A stretch of 64,000 bases of DNA from JABCPE02 sp963520375 (lineage in GTDB: Bacteria; Bacteroidota; Bacteroidia; Flavobacteriales; Weeksellaceae). The translations under genes were made by a program, and so were the position numbers. The notes beneath the pieces were generated by a model. It did no database searches and was not told the origin of the DNA. It worked only from the letters and a program-made list of their open reading frames with translations. Below, one piece after another: positions 32,130-40,304 of this stretch (the stretch's first letter is position 1; every line of letters starts with the position of its first letter). The DNA lies in NCBI GenBank assembly GCA_963520375.1, contig CAUQQF010000001.1, positions 62,001-126,000 of the forward strand, written 5' to 3'.

Positions 32130-34910
32130 TTATAATTTTTCCTTAATAAATCTTGCGGTTTGGGATTTCTTGTTTTTCGCTAATTCCTCTGGCGTTCCAA
32201 CAAAAACAATCTCGCCGCCGTGCTTCCCTGCCTCTGGCCCTACATCTATTATCCAATCTGCACATTTTATGATATCAGGCTGATGCTCTATCACGATGAC
32301 AGAATGCCCAAGATCGATGAGCGACTGCAAGGAAACCATAAGTTTGCTAATATCATGAAAATGAAGCCCCGTGGATGGCTCATCAAATATAAATAAAGTT
32401 TTCTCCGTGGTTACACCTTTTACCAAGAAGGAAGCTAGTTTTATCCTCTGCGCTTCTCCGCCCGATAATGTGGATGAACTTTGTCCCAGCTGAAGATATC
32501 CCAAACCTACATCCTGCAAAGGTTTTAGTTTGGTTACTATTTTCTTATCGCCGCTTTCAGTAAAAAACTGGACGGCATCATCTACAGTGAGATGAAGAAT
32601 TTCAGAAATGTTTTTTTCATGGTATTTCACTTCTAAAACTTCTGATTTAAAACGACTTCCCTTACAATGCTCGCACACCAATTCTATATCCGCCATAAAC
32701 TGCATGGACACGGTAATTACTCCTTCGCCTTTACATTCATCACATCTTCCACCATCTACATTGAACGAGAAATGCTTTGGCTTCAGCCCTTGTATGGCAG
32801 CAGCCTTTTGTTTTGCGAACAAATCACGAATATCATCATAGGCTTTGAGATAAGTAACAGGATTGGAACGAGAGGATTTCCCGATTGAGTTTTGGTCTAT
32901 GAGTTCTATGTTTTTAACCAAAGTAGAAGGAAACTCCACGCTGTCATAATCTCCCTTTTTACCGCCCATTCCGAGCTGAATCTGTATTTCATTCGCCAAA
33001 ACCTCCTTCATAAGGGTAGATTTCCCACTTCCCGAAACGCCCGATATTACCACAAAACTCTCCAGCGGAATATCCAAATCTATGTTTTTCAAGTTATTTT
33101 GCCTAGCGCCTTTGATTTTGATAAATTCCTTTGATTTTCTGCGTTTTTCAGGAATTTTTATTTCTAATTTCCCTGTAAGATACTGGGCGGTAAGCGTATC
33201 AGATTTTTTTAACTCCTCAAAATTTCCCGCAAAAACCAGCTCTCCTCCTAGGAAACCTGCCTCAGGGCCGATATCTATAATGAAATCCGCCGCCCTCATG
33301 ATATCCTCATCGTGTTCTACGACAATCACCGTGTTTCCTAAATCACGAAGGTTTTTAAGGACTTCTATCAGATTTTCTGTATCGCGAGAGTGCAGACCAA
33401 TGCTTGGCTCATCTAGTATATAAATAGAACCGACCAACGAGCTTCCGAGGCTGGTAGCGAGGTTAATCCTCTGGCTTTCACCACCAGAAAGCGTATTAGA
33501 AGTTCTATTCAAGGTCAAATATCCGAGTCCCACTTTCAGCAAAAATTCTAATCGCGTGGTGATTTCGTAGAGAAGTCTCTTTGCGATTTCCTGCTCATAC
33601 GGAGTTAGTTTAAGGTTTTTGACCAGTGACAAAAGCTCATCCAGTGGCAAATCTACCAAAGTCTGAATGCTGTGTCCATCTATTTTTACCCAAGATGCCT
33701 CCTCTCTCAGCCTCAGCCCTTCACAGACTAGGCAGGTGGTTTTCCCACGATAGCGAGAAAGCATCACTCGGTATTGGATTTTATAGAGATTGTCCTCCAG
33801 CATTTGGAAAAAATGATTAATACAAGGAAAATCTGCATCGCCATTTCCCTGCCAAAGGAGTTTTTTTTGTTCTTTATCCAGCTGAAAATAAGGTTTATGA
33901 ATAGGAAAATCTTTTGCTTTTTTTATAAACATCGCTTTCCATTCTTTCATGGTGTCGCCTTTCCAGCAGGCAACTGCATCCTCAAAAATGGATAAATTTT
34001 TATTCGGAATTACCAGATCTTCATCAATGCCGATGACCTTGCCATAGCCCTCGCAGGAAGGACAAGCACCGTATGGATTATTAAAACTGAAAAAATGAAT
34101 ATTCGGTTCTAAAAACTCTATTCCATCTAATTCGAATTTATTAGAAAAATTGGTAACCTTTTCTGTATCAGCATCTTTCAAAGAACAATAGCCTCGCCCT
34201 TCGTAGAATGCAATCTGGATAGAATCTGCCAGCCTTTGGAGAAAACTCTCATCATCTTCATATAAAAATCGGTCTATGATGAGATGAATGTCCATACCTT
34301 TTTCAGGAATGAAATTAAACGCTTCCAAATCCTCTATACTCGCCGTATTTCCATTGATTTCCAAGCGGGTAAATCCTGAAAGTTTTAGGGTGTTGAGTGT
34401 ATTTTTAAAGGTATCCGTTTCATAATGCAGCGGTGAGCGAAGCGTGTAGGTTTTCCCTTCGTTTTTCTGGATAAAATCTATCACATCAGAAACGCTGTCT
34501 TTCCTTACTTCCTGCCCTGAAACAGGCGAAAAAGTACGCCCTATCCTTGCGAAAAGCAGTTTCAGATAGTCGTAAATCTCTGTAGAGGTGCCCACTGTGG
34601 AGCGAGGATTGGAGGAAATGACTTTCTGCTGAATGGCAATGGAAGGCGCAAGTCCCTTGATATCATCTACTTTGGGTTTTTCTAATTTACCCAAAAACTG
34701 CCTTGCATACGAGCTTAGACTCTCCACATATCGGCGCTGTCCCTCAGCATAGATGGTATCAAAAGCCAAGGAAGATTTCCCTGAGCCAGAAACTCCCGTG
34801 ATGACCACCAGCTTGTTTTTCGGGATGCAGACATCTATATGTTTCAAGTTATTGAGATGTGCATTTTTTACAAAAATTTCTTTTTTGATGTTTATTTCTC
34901 GCTCTGCCAT
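32130..34910 (-). CDS. Second UvrA paralogue
   Basis: A 926-residue, complete UvrA. It has Walker A GVSGSGKSS (about 40) and GVSGSGKST (about 630), signatures LSGGESQRINLA and LSGGEAQRIKLA, and zinc-site pairs CPSC/CLVC and CDEC/CEHC. It is clearly different from the first UvrA: identity is high in the motif regions but the intervening insertion domains differ. Second UvrA copies are known in Bacteroidota; UvrA2-type proteins in other phyla are linked to drug or damage tolerance. A perfect -7 box TACCTTTG lies just upstream on the minus strand (34937-34930). Confidence 0.94.
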   Translation of the reverse strand: MAEREINIKKEIFVKNAHLNNLKHIDVCIPKNKLVVITGVSGSGKSSLAFDTIYAEGQRRYVESLSSYARQFLGKLEKPKVDDIKGLAPSIAIQQKVISSNPRSTVGTSTEIYDYLKLLFARIGRTFSPVSGQEVRKDSVSDVIDFIQKNEGKTYTLRSPLHYETDTFKNTLNTLKLSGFTRLEINGNTASIEDLEAFNFIPEKGMDIHLIIDRFLYEDDESFLQRLADSIQIAFYEGRGYCSLKDADTEKVTNFSNKFELDGIEFLEPNIHFFSFNNPYGACPSCEGYGKVIGIDEDLVIPNKNLSIFEDAVACWKGDTMKEWKAMFIKKAKDFPIHKPYFQLDKEQKKLLWQGNGDADFPCINHFFQMLEDNLYKIQYRVMLSRYRGKTTCLVCEGLRLREEASWVKIDGHSIQTLVDLPLDELLSLVKNLKLTPYEQEIAKRLLYEITTRLEFLLKVGLGYLTLNRTSNTLSGGESQRINLATSLGSSLVGSIYILDEPSIGLHSRDTENLIEVLKNLRDLGNTVIVVEHDEDIMRAADFIIDIGPEAGFLGGELVFAGNFEELKKSDTLTAQYLTGKLEIKIPEKRRKSKEFIKIKGARQNNLKNIDLDIPLESFVVISGVSGSGKSTLMKEVLANEIQIQLGMGGKKGDYDSVEFPSTLVKNIELIDQNSIGKSSRSNPVTYLKAYDDIRDLFAKQKAAAIQGLKPKHFSFNVDGGRCDECKGEGVITVSMQFMADIELVCEHCKGSRFKSEVLEVKYHEKNISEILHLTVDDAVQFFTESGDKKIVTKLKPLQDVGLGYLQLGQSSSTLSGGEAQRIKLASFLVKGVTTEKTLFIFDEPSTGLHFHDISKLMVSLQSLIDLGHSVIVIEHQPDIIKCADWIIDVGPEAGKHGGEIVFVGTPEELAKNKKSQTARFIKEKL

Positions 34911-35123
34911 TGCATTTATAAATAAAATACAAAGGTAAGGAAGATACGGCAGAAAATATAATTTTGCTTCTTTTTAGCTCGTGAAAGTTTGTATTTATCT
35001 AAAAATCAAAATATTATCTATTTGTAATATTCTGATATTTTTGCGTATTTTTGTCCTAAATCACTCATTGCATTTAATCGTTTGATAATCATATGATTAT
35101 TTGCACAAAAGATTAAATATATT

Positions 35124-35168
35124 ATGAATAAAATTGTAATTTTAGTATTAAAAAAAATAATGATATGA
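35124..35168 (+). pseudogene. Decapitated 14-codon remnant of a lipoprotein gene start
   Basis: The frame starts ATGAATAAAATTGTAATTTT, as in the gene at 35678, but after nine codons turns into KKIMI and stops. Its stop overlaps the start of the next lipoprotein gene (35165), so it may now act only as a leader peptide that couples translation. Confidence 0.65.
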
Positions 35169-35572
35169 GATTTAATATAAATAAAATTGGTTCGGTTTTA
35201 TGTGTCTTTTTATTGACTAGCTGTGTATATACTAAATTTGAGGTGTATAAATCATTTGAAAATATAGAAACTGATACCCGATATTATAAGGTAGAAGAAA
35301 AAGATGGAGTTTATAAATGGGTAGAAATAGGTATTCATACTTTTTTTGGTGCGGGCAGGAAAGATTGTCTGACAGTTTCTTTTAAAGAAGAATTACCAAA
35401 AAACTTGACTATAAAATCTTCCAATTTTGGGAATATAGATAGCACATATCGTGAAGATTATAAAGTTTTCAGTAAAAGAATAAATATAAAAGATATTAAA
35501 TCAGATACGGTCTATTTAGAATTTAATGATAATAGACGATATAAATTTTATTATAATTTCGAAGAAAAATAA
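35165..35572 (+). CDS. Uncharacterised small lipoprotein
   Basis: A 135-residue protein with a type II signal peptide (FLLTSC, Cys at about residue 20) and a beta-rich mature part (YYKVEEKDGVYKWVEIGIHTFFG). No family recognised. It sits behind a duplicated promoter whose original gene start is the 14-codon remnant at 35124. Base composition is markedly AT-rich, as across 35-38 kb. Confidence 0.65.
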   Translation: MRFNINKIGSVLCVFLLTSCVYTKFEVYKSFENIETDTRYYKVEEKDGVYKWVEIGIHTFFGAGRKDCLTVSFKEELPKNLTIKSSNFGNIDSTYREDYKVFSKRINIKDIKSDTVYLEFNDNRRYKFYYNFEEK

Positions 35573-35677
35573 TACTTCTTGTAATGGCAGCTATTACTGA
35601 TATTTTTGTCCTAAATCGCTCATTGCATTTAATCGTTTGATAATCACATGATTATTTGCGCAACAGATTAATATATT

Positions 35678-36244
35678 ATGAATAAAATTATAATTTTAGT
35701 ATTAAGTTTAGTTTTAATTTCTTGTGAGAAAAAAGATTATGTAGAGGAAGTTCAATGGAGAGATTATATTTCAAAATCAGAATATAAAGATGGAAAATTA
35801 ATCAAGTTAAAGAATTTCAAAAATGGGATTTTACATACTGAATTTTTTTACAAAGATGGTCGTATTATAGATAAAGGAATAGAGTATTATCCGAATAAAA
35901 AAATCATGCTAACCTATTCATTAATAGAAAAAAATGGAAGTTATTATGTAAAAACATATTATGAAAATGGAGCTGTTGCAAGTGAAGGAGTTGTTGATTT
36001 TTCAGTAAATGGGCATGAACTAAATGCTCTTCGTAAGGATGGCTGGGTCTACTATACTAAAAAAAATAATATTTATTGGGCAGTTATGATTTCAAATGAT
36101 GGAAAAAATGAATTTGTGACAAGGGAAACAATAATAGACACTATTAACAATAGTGTTTTGGAGGATTACCATATTTTCCCTCCTCGTATTTCAAAAGAAG
36201 AGAAAGATGGCACAGGAAAGCATCTGATGTTTCCTCCTAAATAA
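35678..36244 (+). CDS. Lipoprotein with YwqK/MORN-like repeats
   Basis: A 188-residue lipoprotein (lipobox VLISC, Cys 16). Residues 30-100 have the repeating pattern of MORN/YwqK proteins: YKDGKLIKLKNFKNGILHTE, then FYKDGRIIDKGIEYYPNKK, then YYENGAVASEG. YwqK is annotated as an antitoxin in Bacillus, but most such repeat proteins in Bacteroidota are secreted and uncharacterised. It is driven by the second copy of the duplicated promoter at 35601. Confidence 0.7.
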   Translation: MNKIIILVLSLVLISCEKKDYVEEVQWRDYISKSEYKDGKLIKLKNFKNGILHTEFFYKDGRIIDKGIEYYPNKKIMLTYSLIEKNGSYYVKTYYENGAVASEGVVDFSVNGHELNALRKDGWVYYTKKNNIYWAVMISNDGKNEFVTRETIIDTINNSVLEDYHIFPPRISKEEKDGTGKHLMFPPK

Positions 36245-36259
36245 TTGTTTATCATTATT

Positions 36260-36409
36260 ATGAAAAATATAGCTTACATAATTGTTTTATTTATCATTAT
36301 CTCTTGTAAAAAAGATAGCGACAGAATAGAAATTGATAATATTGATGGCTACAAAGTAGAAAAAAAATTCAAAAATGATGAAAATAGTAGTTTTTTTGAT
36401 GCGTCATAA
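36260..36409 (+). CDS. Very short lipoprotein (49 residues), possibly truncated
   Basis: ATG at 36260 opens a 49-codon frame with a clear lipoprotein signal (MKNIAYIIVLFIIISC, Cys 16) followed by a charged tail. Its 3' end overlaps the start of the next gene in another frame. The leader is complete but the mature part has only about 33 residues, so it may be a small functional lipoprotein or the remnant of a longer one interrupted by rearrangement. Confidence 0.5.
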   Translation: MKNIAYIIVLFIIISCKKDSDRIEIDNIDGYKVEKKFKNDENSSFFDAS

Positions 36410-36743
36410 TAGAAAAGACAAAAGAAATAAGCATTTAGCTTATACTCAAACATTTGCAGATATATTTGTGCCGATTCTTTTACTTGTTATTTTAGTAATG
36501 TTATCATCAGATATAGATTTATTAGTATCAGCTAAAAGTAAATCGGAACAATATTTACGAGCTTTTTTGTATTTTGTTTTACCTTTAGGTATTTTGTTTT
36601 ATATATTTTATTCACCTAAAAAGATTATAAAGAACTACAGAAAGTATTCATATTCTAAGCATTATATCTGGTATTTAAGAGCTATATATATAGGAGTCTT
36701 AGTTACCTTTATACTATGGGCAATTTTACGACAACCAACTTAG
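36375..36743 (+). CDS. Small membrane protein, three helices (paralogue of the next gene)
   Basis: A 122-residue protein with three predicted transmembrane helices and a basic N-terminus. The first 23 residues align without gaps with the following protein (both end this stretch KxxAY), which supports starting at 36375 or 36378 and not at 36399. Function unknown. Confidence 0.6.
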   Translation: MMKIVVFLMRHNRKDKRNKHLAYTQTFADIFVPILLLVILVMLSSDIDLLVSAKSKSEQYLRAFLYFVLPLGILFYIFYSPKKIIKNYRKYSYSKHYIWYLRAIYIGVLVTFILWAILRQPT

Positions 36744-36765
36744 AGTTTAATATGATAGATACTAA

Positions 36766-37116
36766 ATGAAATATTTAATCTTAATGTTTTTCAAGTATTA
36801 TAGAGAGGGAAAACAGACAAAAAATATAGCTTATTTTTCTTCTATAACGGCTGTTATACTATGTTTACATATAGTATTTTTCTCTTTGATGTCTCTCTTA
36901 AAAATAGATTTTACAATTATTGGAATGGGCGAGAATAAACTCCTCAATTATTTGGTAATGGGAAGTATAATGTCCATAGAATTTATAATCATATATCATT
37001 TTTATCCTCCCAAAAAAGTAAAAAGATTGTATAAAAATTTTAAAAATAATAAAAGACTAAATTTGTTTATTATACTAACATTAATAATATTTTTTGTTTT
37101 TATATTCATTAAATAG
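36766..37116 (+). CDS. Small membrane protein, three helices
   Basis: A 116-residue paralogue of the preceding gene with the same layout: basic start, helices at about 24-46, 62-80 and 98-115, and a YPPKKVKRLYKNFKNNK loop matching YSPKKIIKNYRKYSYSK. Tandem small membrane proteins of this type are common in variable loci, but no function is established. Confidence 0.6.
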   Translation: MKYLILMFFKYYREGKQTKNIAYFSSITAVILCLHIVFFSLMSLLKIDFTIIGMGENKLLNYLVMGSIMSIEFIIIYHFYPPKKVKRLYKNFKNNKRLNLFIILTLIIFFVFIFIK

Positions 37117-37147
37117 TAGATAATGTTTTATTTTTATATAAGTAAAT

Positions 37148-37621
37148 ATGTGGAATAAAATTAAAGGTTTATTTAAATTGAGCCAAAAAGAATATGCCTG
37201 TAATGTCTATAGAACTGCTGCGGAGTATAAAATAATCACAGAATCAAAAACCAACACTGGATTATTCATGGAGGATGAACCTATATTTATAATTTCTATT
37301 TCTTCGCCTGAACAGGAAATATCTGATAAAATTTTTACATCTCTAAAAAGCAGCCGAGAAAACATAAAATTTCCAGAAACCAAAGAGGAAATGAGAGAAC
37401 GACAAAAAGAACATTTAAAAAACATTAAAGAAAAATCATATTTAGGTCTATATAAAAACTCAACAAGTTGTTCTATACGATTAATAGAAAATATGATAAC
37501 AATTACACCTTATATATTTAATAAAAGATGGTTAGAACCTGTTGAAGAAAAAACTTTAAAAATAGAATATGATAATAATGAATTAGAAATCACAGGAAAA
37601 ATAATAGAAATATTAGAATAA
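37148..37621 (+). CDS. Probable CdiI-type immunity protein
   Basis: A 157-residue soluble protein. The segment from about residue 57 (FTSLKSSRENIKFPETKEEMRE, then SYLGLYKNSTSCSIRLIENMITITPY, then RRW-like KRWLEPVEE) follows the pattern I recall for contact-dependent growth inhibition immunity proteins of the CdiI_3 type. These bind and neutralise a specific toxin tip. No CdiA-like or other polymorphic toxin is encoded nearby, so it would be an orphan immunity gene. This assignment rests on pattern memory and needs a profile search. Confidence 0.5.
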   Translation: MWNKIKGLFKLSQKEYACNVYRTAAEYKIITESKTNTGLFMEDEPIFIISISSPEQEISDKIFTSLKSSRENIKFPETKEEMRERQKEHLKNIKEKSYLGLYKNSTSCSIRLIENMITITPYIFNKRWLEPVEEKTLKIEYDNNELEITGKIIEILE

Positions 37622-37684
37622 AAGACAAAAGATTAGAAAGCTCATTTCCAATACCAAAATCAATTTATAATAAAGTAAAAAATA

Positions 37685-38122
37685 ATGAAAAATAAAAAAT
37701 TTCTATTAGCCATATTATTAAGCCTTACAGCATGTAATAATAAGACTAAAACTATCAGCACTCTTGATTTAGAGAAAACAATTATAGATTACAAAGATTT
37801 ACCTTCAAAAGTTAAAGAAAGAGTATTTTATGGAGAAGCTATGAAACTTGGAGAAGAAGATGAAGAAAGATTTCAATCCCTCCAAGAAACTAATAATCCT
37901 AAAAAGTATGAATACTATACTAAACAAAATCCTCAATTGGCATGGGTACATTATCCATATATAAGACATAAAAAAACGAAGCAAGAATATTCTATTGATA
38001 AAGATGGACCAATGGGAAGTAGATACATTATTTATGGAGATTCTCTATACATTCCAAATCATTATAATATCTATGAAAAAGATAGCCTTAAATATACTTT
38101 CACAAGATACATATTACGATAA
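37685..38122 (+). CDS. Uncharacterised lipoprotein
   Basis: A 145-residue protein with a type II signal peptide (LSLTAC, Cys at about 17). The mature part contains an acidic helix (LGEEDEERFQSLQE) and tyrosine-rich strands; no family recognised. It is the last gene of the AT-rich patch, after 63 bases from the previous gene. Nothing but the brnQ promoter is seen in the 213 bases that follow. Confidence 0.62.
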   Translation: MKNKKFLLAILLSLTACNNKTKTISTLDLEKTIIDYKDLPSKVKERVFYGEAMKLGEEDEERFQSLQETNNPKKYEYYTKQNPQLAWVHYPYIRHKKTKQEYSIDKDGPMGSRYIIYGDSLYIPNHYNIYEKDSLKYTFTRYILR

Positions 38123-38335
38123 CATACATCCACAGAGATTGATAATGCTCTAAATACATTGTTTTTACTATAAATAAAATACAATTCCCTGATAAACATA
38201 ATAATATAGATGGGCTCCTGCCTGTCTATTTTATTTTTTGTACAAAAAACATTTTTAACAAAATTTTCATAAAACGAACTAATATTTAATAAATAAATAC
38301 TATTTTTGTCACTTGCTTTAAAAATAAGAAGAAAA

Positions 38336-39619
38336 ATGAAGAAGAAGTTGTCAATTCAAAAAATCCTAATTACCTCTTTCGCTATGTTTTCTATGATATT
38401 TGGTGGAGGTAATTTCATTTTGCCGCCACTTTTGGGCATCAAGGCTGCCGATTCTTGGGATGTTGTAGCGATTGCATTTGGTATTTCTGGCGTTTTGATT
38501 CCTCTTATGGGCATTATTGCACAGGCAAAAATACAAGGAACTGTAATAGATTTCGGGAAAAAGGTGCATCCAGTGTTTGCGCTAGTTATAGGAATTTTGA
38601 TTTACGGCATTTGTCTTTCTTTTCCTATACCGCGCACAGCATCAGTAGCTTACGAACTTTCCATAAAGGACAGTATCGAGATTTCTTCTCTGTGGTTTGG
38701 AGTTATTTATTTTTCGCTGGTGATGTATCTTTGTTTCAACCGAGGAAAGATACTAGACATTTTGGGCGAATATCTCACTCCTATCCTACTGATAATCATT
38801 TTGACTATCATTTTAGGAGCGGTATTTTTTGTTGATAACGAAATCCCAAAATCCAATTTAGAAAAACCCTTTTCATTAGGACTTTTAGAGGGCTACCAGA
38901 CCTTTGATGGAATGGCTTCCATCATCATAGGCGCGGTAATCATCACCTCTCTAAATATGGATGATTCATTGGACTTTGCACAAAAAAGAAGGCTTACCAT
39001 CTATGCAGGATTGATAAGCGGTTTGGCGCTGTTCATCATTTATGCAGGGTTTATCTATACAGGAGCGGTGCTAAAAGTTCATTTCCCATCGGATGATATT
39101 TCCCGTTCGGAGGTTCTTTCTAAGGTAAGCTGGCATATCTTGGGCGACATCGGGAAAACTTTACTGAGCGTAAGTGTCAGCATTGCTTGTTTCACTACTG
39201 CTGTCGGCATCATTACGGGAGCGGCAGATTTTATGAAAAATATTTTCGGAAATTCTGAAATGGTCTACAAGCTGGTGGTGGTATTTTCGTGTATTTTAGG
39301 CGTTTTTGTAGGGCAGACAGGCGTAGAAAACATTGTAGCCATTGCGGTTCCTGTTCTTGTGCTGATTTATCCTGTCATCATGGCTCTTATTTTGCTTAAT
39401 TTCGTTCCAGAGAGCTGGACTTCCATTTCTATTTTCAGAGGAGTTACGCTGGTTGCTGGGATATTTGCGATACCAGATTTTATGATAGCCATCGGTTTTG
39501 AGAGCTTTCAGCCTATTCATGACTATCTTCCTCTTGCCTCTTATGGTTTGGCTTGGTTGCTGCCTTGTCTTTTCATTTGGTTTGTTTTATTTATTATCCA
39601 AAAAAATAAACAACTTTAA
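38336..39619 (+). CDS. brnQ: Branched-chain amino acid carrier, BrnQ family
   Basis: An inner-membrane transporter of 427 residues with about twelve helices that imports leucine, isoleucine and valine with cations. The N-terminal FAMFSMIFGGGNFILPPLLG and GxxLPRT-like LSFPIPRTASV are characteristic. I start at the ATG at 38336 and not at 38306, because TATTTTTG at about 38303-38310 is an exact -7 box that overlaps the upstream start. A single-gene unit; the next gene has its own promoter. Confidence 0.93.
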   Translation: MKKKLSIQKILITSFAMFSMIFGGGNFILPPLLGIKAADSWDVVAIAFGISGVLIPLMGIIAQAKIQGTVIDFGKKVHPVFALVIGILIYGICLSFPIPRTASVAYELSIKDSIEISSLWFGVIYFSLVMYLCFNRGKILDILGEYLTPILLIIILTIILGAVFFVDNEIPKSNLEKPFSLGLLEGYQTFDGMASIIIGAVIITSLNMDDSLDFAQKRRLTIYAGLISGLALFIIYAGFIYTGAVLKVHFPSDDISRSEVLSKVSWHILGDIGKTLLSVSVSIACFTTAVGIITGAADFMKNIFGNSEMVYKLVVVFSCILGVFVGQTGVENIVAIAVPVLVLIYPVIMALILLNFVPESWTSISIFRGVTLVAGIFAIPDFMIAIGFESFQPIHDYLPLASYGLAWLLPCLFIWFVLFIIQKNKQL

Positions 39620-39701
39620 CATTTTTTTAACTAAATAAAAGACAATATGCCGTTTTCAGTGTTATAAATTGTTAAAAATTAGGCATTTCTATTTTTATGC
39701 G

Positions 39702-39709
39702 TAATTTTG
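39702..39709 (+). promoter_or_regulatory. -7 promoter element of the glucosaminidase gene
   Basis: TAATTTTG, an exact TAnnTTTG match, 19 bases before the ATG at 39728. It overlaps an earlier in-frame ATG (39707), which is therefore not used. Confidence 0.7.
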
Positions 39710-39727
39710 CAACCAAATTTAAATGAT

Positions 39728-40198
39728 ATGAAAAACGAAATTAATTATTTGAAAGTAGTAATCATGAGTTTGGTTTTAACATTATTTTCTGTTTCAGCAA
39801 ATGCTCAACAAAAAAAACACAACTACATCACAACTAACGAGCAGCTAGCAGAAGAGTTATCCGAAAAATACGGAATACCAAGTGGAGTTATCCTAGCAGT
39901 AGCCTTCGTAGAGACAGGCGGCGGGACAAGTAAAGGAGCTAAAACTTACAACAACCATTTCGGAATTGTAGGAAAAAACAAAGTAACAAAATCAAAATAC
40001 AAAAGTTTTGATTCCGCGAGAGAAAGCTACGAGGCTTTCTGTCAGATTCTCTCAAGAAAAAAATACTACTCAGATTTAAAAGGTATCAAAGATACAGCTG
40101 AATGGGTAAAAGCCATAGCCGCAGCGGGATATTCTACCCAGCCTGTAGAATGGAAAAAAAGAGTCAAAATGATTATCGAAAAATTTAATTTATCTTAA
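39728..40198 (+). CDS. Glucosaminidase-domain peptidoglycan hydrolase (GH73-like)
   Basis: A 156-residue exported protein: signal peptide ending VSANA at about residue 27, then a single glucosaminidase domain. Its hallmarks are YGIPSGVILAVAFVETGGGTS with the catalytic Glu in VETG, and NNHFGIVGKN followed by YKSFDSARESYEAF. Such enzymes cut the glycan strand of peptidoglycan. There is no LysM or SH3 binding domain. The ATG is set by the -7 box at 39702-39709, and a strong terminator follows. Confidence 0.9.
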   Translation: MKNEINYLKVVIMSLVLTLFSVSANAQQKKHNYITTNEQLAEELSEKYGIPSGVILAVAFVETGGGTSKGAKTYNNHFGIVGKNKVTKSKYKSFDSARESYEAFCQILSRKKYYSDLKGIKDTAEWVKAIAAAGYSTQPVEWKKRVKMIIEKFNLS

Positions 40199-40206
40199 AA
40201 ACACAC

Positions 40207-40238
40207 AAGCTGTCTGAAAATCCAGACAGCTTTTTTTA
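40207..40238 (+). terminator. Terminator after the glucosaminidase gene
   Basis: AGCTGTCTG (40208-40216) pairs with CAGACAGCT (40223-40231) around 6 bases, followed by seven T. Confidence 0.93.
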
Positions 40239-40245
40239 TTTAAAA

Positions 40246-40277
40246 TTTGTTCGGTTTATACAAAATAAATAAATTTG
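40246..40277 (+). promoter_or_regulatory. Complete promoter of the SGNH/MBOAT operon
   Basis: TTTG (40246-40249), 20 bases, then TAAATTTG (40270-40277): both Bacteroidota promoter elements at the preferred spacing. Transcription should start near 40283, downstream of the in-frame TTG at 40275. Confidence 0.82.
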
Positions 40278-40304
40278 CGCTTCGTTGTAATAAAAAAAAT
40301 TATT

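Larger units (their letters stand above)
35046..35704. repeat. Duplicated promoter and 5' leader (about 105 bp, two copies)
   Basis: 35046-35150 and 35601-35704 are about 95% identical. Each copy begins with TATTTTTG, a perfect -7 box, carries a palindromic TAATCATATGATTA-like sequence in the leader, and ends after the first nine codons beginning MNKI. The second copy drives the complete lipoprotein gene at 35678; the first is cut off. Confidence 0.88.

Noticed and set aside
33626..33995. Plus-strand frames inside the second uvrA gene, and similar frames inside the first
   Set aside because: They lie wholly within clearly coding UvrA sequence and have no recognisable product.
35087..35100. 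TAATCATATGATTA palindrome as a specific operator
   Set aside because: The second copy of the leader has a mismatch (CACATG), and conservation is explained by recent duplication of the whole segment.
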